Part shown: positions 6,452 to 8,312 of the stretch, one piece after another
Numbering within the stretch: the first letter of the stretch is position 1
How the letters are laid out: every line of letters starts with the position of its first letter
Source: Candidatus Acetothermia bacterium
GTDB taxonomy: Bacteria > Bipolaricaulota > Bipolaricaulia > Bipolaricaulales > Bipolaricaulaceae
Direction of reading: 5' to 3'
DNA length: 8,312 nucleotides
NCBI GenBank assembly: GCA_003551325.1
Contig: PUMK01000049.1
Location: 1-8,312 of the forward strand
The notes under the pieces: generated by a model
Seen by the model: only the letters and a program-made list of their open reading frames with translations
Told to the model about the DNA's origin: nothing
The model's database searches: none
Translations under genes and position numbers: made by a program

Positions 6452-7788
6452 GGTTAACGGTGTTGGTCTTGGCATTCACTGTAGTGTTGATGGGTTTCTG
6501 CGTGCTTGGTGGCGTTCTCGAAGCCCACTTGGAGCCGGTGGAGGCCGAAGTGTTGGGCGACTGGGCGCAGGTCGCGATACCGTTTCGGCTGCACCCCATC
6601 ACGCCGCGGGGTGCGCGCTACGATGGTCCTGCGTTGGCCAGCGAGCTGTGGGGGACGGTGTCCCTGGGCGAACGTACGTACGTGCTCCTCCTCGGTGTGC
6701 ACTACGACGGCACTGTGGATCTCTGGGTCGACGAGGGGGGGCGGATGGAGGAGGGTGCAGCGCTCCCCAAGGTACACGGTGAGGGGTATCGCGAGTGGAG
6801 CATCGAGCTCACCTCGCTTCCTTCTGAAGGCGAGCCGTTTGCGTATCCGATGAGCGTGGTGTGGCCCGAGGGTCGGGGGTACGTGTTCCTGCAGGGTGGG
6901 GCACCGCGCCGCGGGGTGCTGGAGGTGGAAGGGGAGCGGTACACGGTTGCGCTTCTCGACGAGGCCCTTGACGGTGTGTTCGGCACCGATGAGGACATCT
7001 ACGCTGTCGACTGGACCCAGGACGGAACGCTCCACGCGGCCCGCGGAGAACACGAGCGCTTCGCCTTGGACGAAGTGCTCACCCTTGGGGAGCAGAGCTT
7101 CATCGTGGAGGACATAGCGCCCGACGGCAGCTGGATTCGGTGGAAGCCTGTTGACTACCAACCACCCAAGGTGCCGCTTGTGGAGGGCTTCCCCGCGCCG
7201 GACTTCACGTTCATCTGCTTCCAGGACGATGTCGAGCGATCACTGGCCGACTACCGGGGGAAGGTTGTCCTGCTCGACTTCTGGGCCACATGGTGTCCCC
7301 CGTGTATGGAACTGCGCCCCAAGCTGGTGGAGCTCTACACGAGCTATTCCGAGGCAGGTCTCGAGATCATCGGGATCAGCCTGGACACGGATGAGGAGGC
7401 GCTCCGCCGGGCCCTCGGGAACTACCAAATCGTCTGGCCACAGGTGTACGACGGCGGAGGCTGGGATGCGGCTGTGGCCGAACGATACCGTGTCTACGCC
7501 GCGCCACACACGGTGCTTGTCGATGAAGAGGGGACGATCCGCAAGGTGAACCCCAACGCGGGTGCGCTCCCGGGGTTGATCGAAGAGCTGATCGGTCCGG
7601 TAGAACTGGACGTGCCGTCTGACGACGCGCCTGACCCGCCACCCCCCGAGGACGTTGAGGAGGTCCCAGAACCGCAACCCGAACCTGAGCCATTGCCGGA
7701 CGAACCACCAGCGCGCTTGGGCCTGTGGCCGATTGTCGGGGGACTGGGTGTTGTGCTGTTGCTGGTCGCGCTGTTGCTCTTCCCATGA
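6448..7788 (+). CDS. Membrane-tethered TlpA/ResA-family thiol-disulfide protein
   Basis: 446 residues. In order: an N-terminal hydrophobic segment (about 3-23; signal anchor or uncleaved signal, no convincing lipobox); a beta-rich extracytoplasmic domain (about 30-235) with an acidic GTDEDIYAVD stretch (179-188), like modules found ahead of redoxin domains; a thioredoxin-like TlpA domain (about 245-385) with active site WCPPC (282-286) and probable cis-proline 353 in YAAPHT; a Pro/Glu/Asp-rich linker (391-421); and a C-terminal hydrophobic segment (about 426-446). Such proteins reduce disulfides outside the cytoplasm, for example in cytochrome c maturation or for partner proteins; the partner here is unknown. 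ATG 6448 is chosen because it begins the signal-like segment, forms an ATGA overlap with gltX, and has GAGG 7 bases upstream. The gene overlaps uppP in the same ATGA fashion. Confidence 0.85.
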   Translation: MRLTVLVLAFTVVLMGFCVLGGVLEAHLEPVEAEVLGDWAQVAIPFRLHPITPRGARYDGPALASELWGTVSLGERTYVLLLGVHYDGTVDLWVDEGGRMEEGAALPKVHGEGYREWSIELTSLPSEGEPFAYPMSVVWPEGRGYVFLQGGAPRRGVLEVEGERYTVALLDEALDGVFGTDEDIYAVDWTQDGTLHAARGEHERFALDEVLTLGEQSFIVEDIAPDGSWIRWKPVDYQPPKVPLVEGFPAPDFTFICFQDDVERSLADYRGKVVLLDFWATWCPPCMELRPKLVELYTSYSEAGLEIIGISLDTDEEALRRALGNYQIVWPQVYDGGGWDAAVAERYRVYAAPHTVLVDEEGTIRKVNPNAGALPGLIEELIGPVELDVPSDDAPDPPPPEDVEEVPEPQPEPEPLPDEPPARLGLWPIVGGLGVVLLLVALLLFP

Positions 7789-8312
7789 CCTACTACGTGC
7801 TCCTCGGTATCGTGCAAGGCATCACCGAGTTCCTTCCGGTGAGCAGTTCTGGCCACTTGGTACTCGCCCAGTGGCTCCTTGGCTGGTCGCCCCCCGGTGT
7901 AGCGCTGGAAGCCGTCGTGCACTTGGGTACCTTGGTGGCCGTGTTCGTCTTCTTCCGTAGAGATCTGTACCGCCTTCTGTGGGCGGTCACCCGCGGTGGG
8001 CGCAAGGAGCGTGCGTACATTGGTCTTCTGATCCTGGGTACCGTACCGGTGGTCGCCCTTGGGCTCACCGCACGTGGCGCTGTGGAACGGGCGTTTGGTG
8101 CTCCAAGCCTCGTGGGGGCGATGCTCTTGCTCACCGCTGCCGCGCTCATCATCGGGGATCTAAGCGCATCGCGCGCCCAGCGGAGCGAACCACGCGTCTC
8201 GAACGCCCTTGCTGCTGGGTTCGGACAAGCGCTGGCGCTCCTTCCGGGTGTATCCCGTTCCGGGACGACGATCTCCGCCGGCATCGCCTCGGGCCTCCGG
8301 CCCATGGAGGCA
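7785..8312 (+). CDS. uppP: Undecaprenyl-diphosphatase (BacA/UppP family), 3' truncated by window end
   Basis: The first 176 codons are visible, about two thirds of the usual 260-280 residues, with no stop before the window end. This integral membrane enzyme removes a phosphate from undecaprenyl diphosphate, recycling the lipid carrier for peptidoglycan and other envelope polymers. Overproduction of the family gives bacitracin resistance. Both signature blocks are present: QGITEFLPVSSSGHL (11-25, catalytic Glu15 and His24 by family analogy) and LPGVSRSGTTISAG (153-166, with Arg158). Hydrophobic segments lie at about 41-57, 80-94 and 107-124. ATG 7785 overlaps the preceding stop as ATGA and the signature follows at the normal distance. 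No good Shine-Dalgarno is seen, so translation probably depends on coupling to the upstream gene. Confidence 0.95.
   Translation, partial: MTYYVLLGIVQGITEFLPVSSSGHLVLAQWLLGWSPPGVALEAVVHLGTLVAVFVFFRRDLYRLLWAVTRGGRKERAYIGLLILGTVPVVALGLTARGAVERAFGAPSLVGAMLLLTAAALIIGDLSASRAQRSEPRVSNALAAGFGQALALLPGVSRSGTTISAGIASGLRPMEA

Noticed and set aside
6448..6540. Lipoprotein signal in the TlpA-type protein
   Set aside because: The only early cysteine is preceded by Met-Gly-Phe, which does not fit the lipobox rule requiring a small residue just before Cys.
5681..7161. Long minus-strand frames opposite gltX and the TlpA-type gene (5681-6475 and 6454-7161)
   Set aside because: They are antisense to clear genes and show no family features; they arise from codon bias in GC-rich DNA.

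Overview
This GC-rich window (well over half G+C by eye) is densely coding and bacterial. It has bacterial-type GluRS and UppP, strong GGAGG-type Shine-Dalgarno (SD) sites, frequent GTG/TTG starts, and 4-11 base overlaps between consecutive genes. Citrate lyase beside amino-acid genes suggests an anaerobic or fermentative lifestyle. The lineage cannot be fixed from the sequence. An uncultivated, deep-branching anaerobic phylum is a guess only.

Layout: two gene sets diverge from one promoter region at about 4950-5134. The leftward (minus-strand) operon runs, in transcription order: a saccharopine-dehydrogenase-like NAD(P) oxidoreductase (4949-3714), ornithine carbamoyltransferase ArgF (3666-2755), a single polypeptide fusing the citrate lyase acyl-carrier subunit CitD to the beta subunit CitE (2741-1548), the citrate lyase alpha subunit CitF (1558-11), and the first codons of another gene that leaves the window (14-1). 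The rightward operon runs: glutamyl-tRNA synthetase GltX (5135-6451), a membrane-tethered TlpA/ResA-type thioredoxin protein (6448-7788), and undecaprenyl-diphosphatase UppP, truncated by the window end (7785-8312). Both junctions in the rightward operon are ATGA stop/start overlaps.

How the genes may work together: CitF and CitDE would supply all three structural subunits of citrate lyase (citrate to acetate plus oxaloacetate). The helper functions needed to build and acetylate its prosthetic group (CitC, CitX, CitG) are not visible, and the cut-off downstream gene may or may not be one of them. ArgF and the saccharopine-dehydrogenase-like enzyme add amino-acid metabolism to the same transcript. 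The rightward operon mixes translation, extracytoplasmic thiol redox and cell-wall lipid-carrier recycling.

Most notable points: the CitD-CitE fusion, whose CitD part has Arg where the prosthetic-group serine is expected, with Ser next to it; a GltX lacking roughly 35-40 residues of the zinc-binding/connecting region; a probable leaderless gltX promoter placed back to back with a promoter for the leftward operon; a two-hairpin leader before the oxidoreductase that could switch access to its ribosome-binding site; and a thioredoxin protein with a Pro/Glu-rich stalk and a C-terminal hydrophobic tail. No RNA genes, CRISPR arrays, insertion sequences or other mobile elements were seen.
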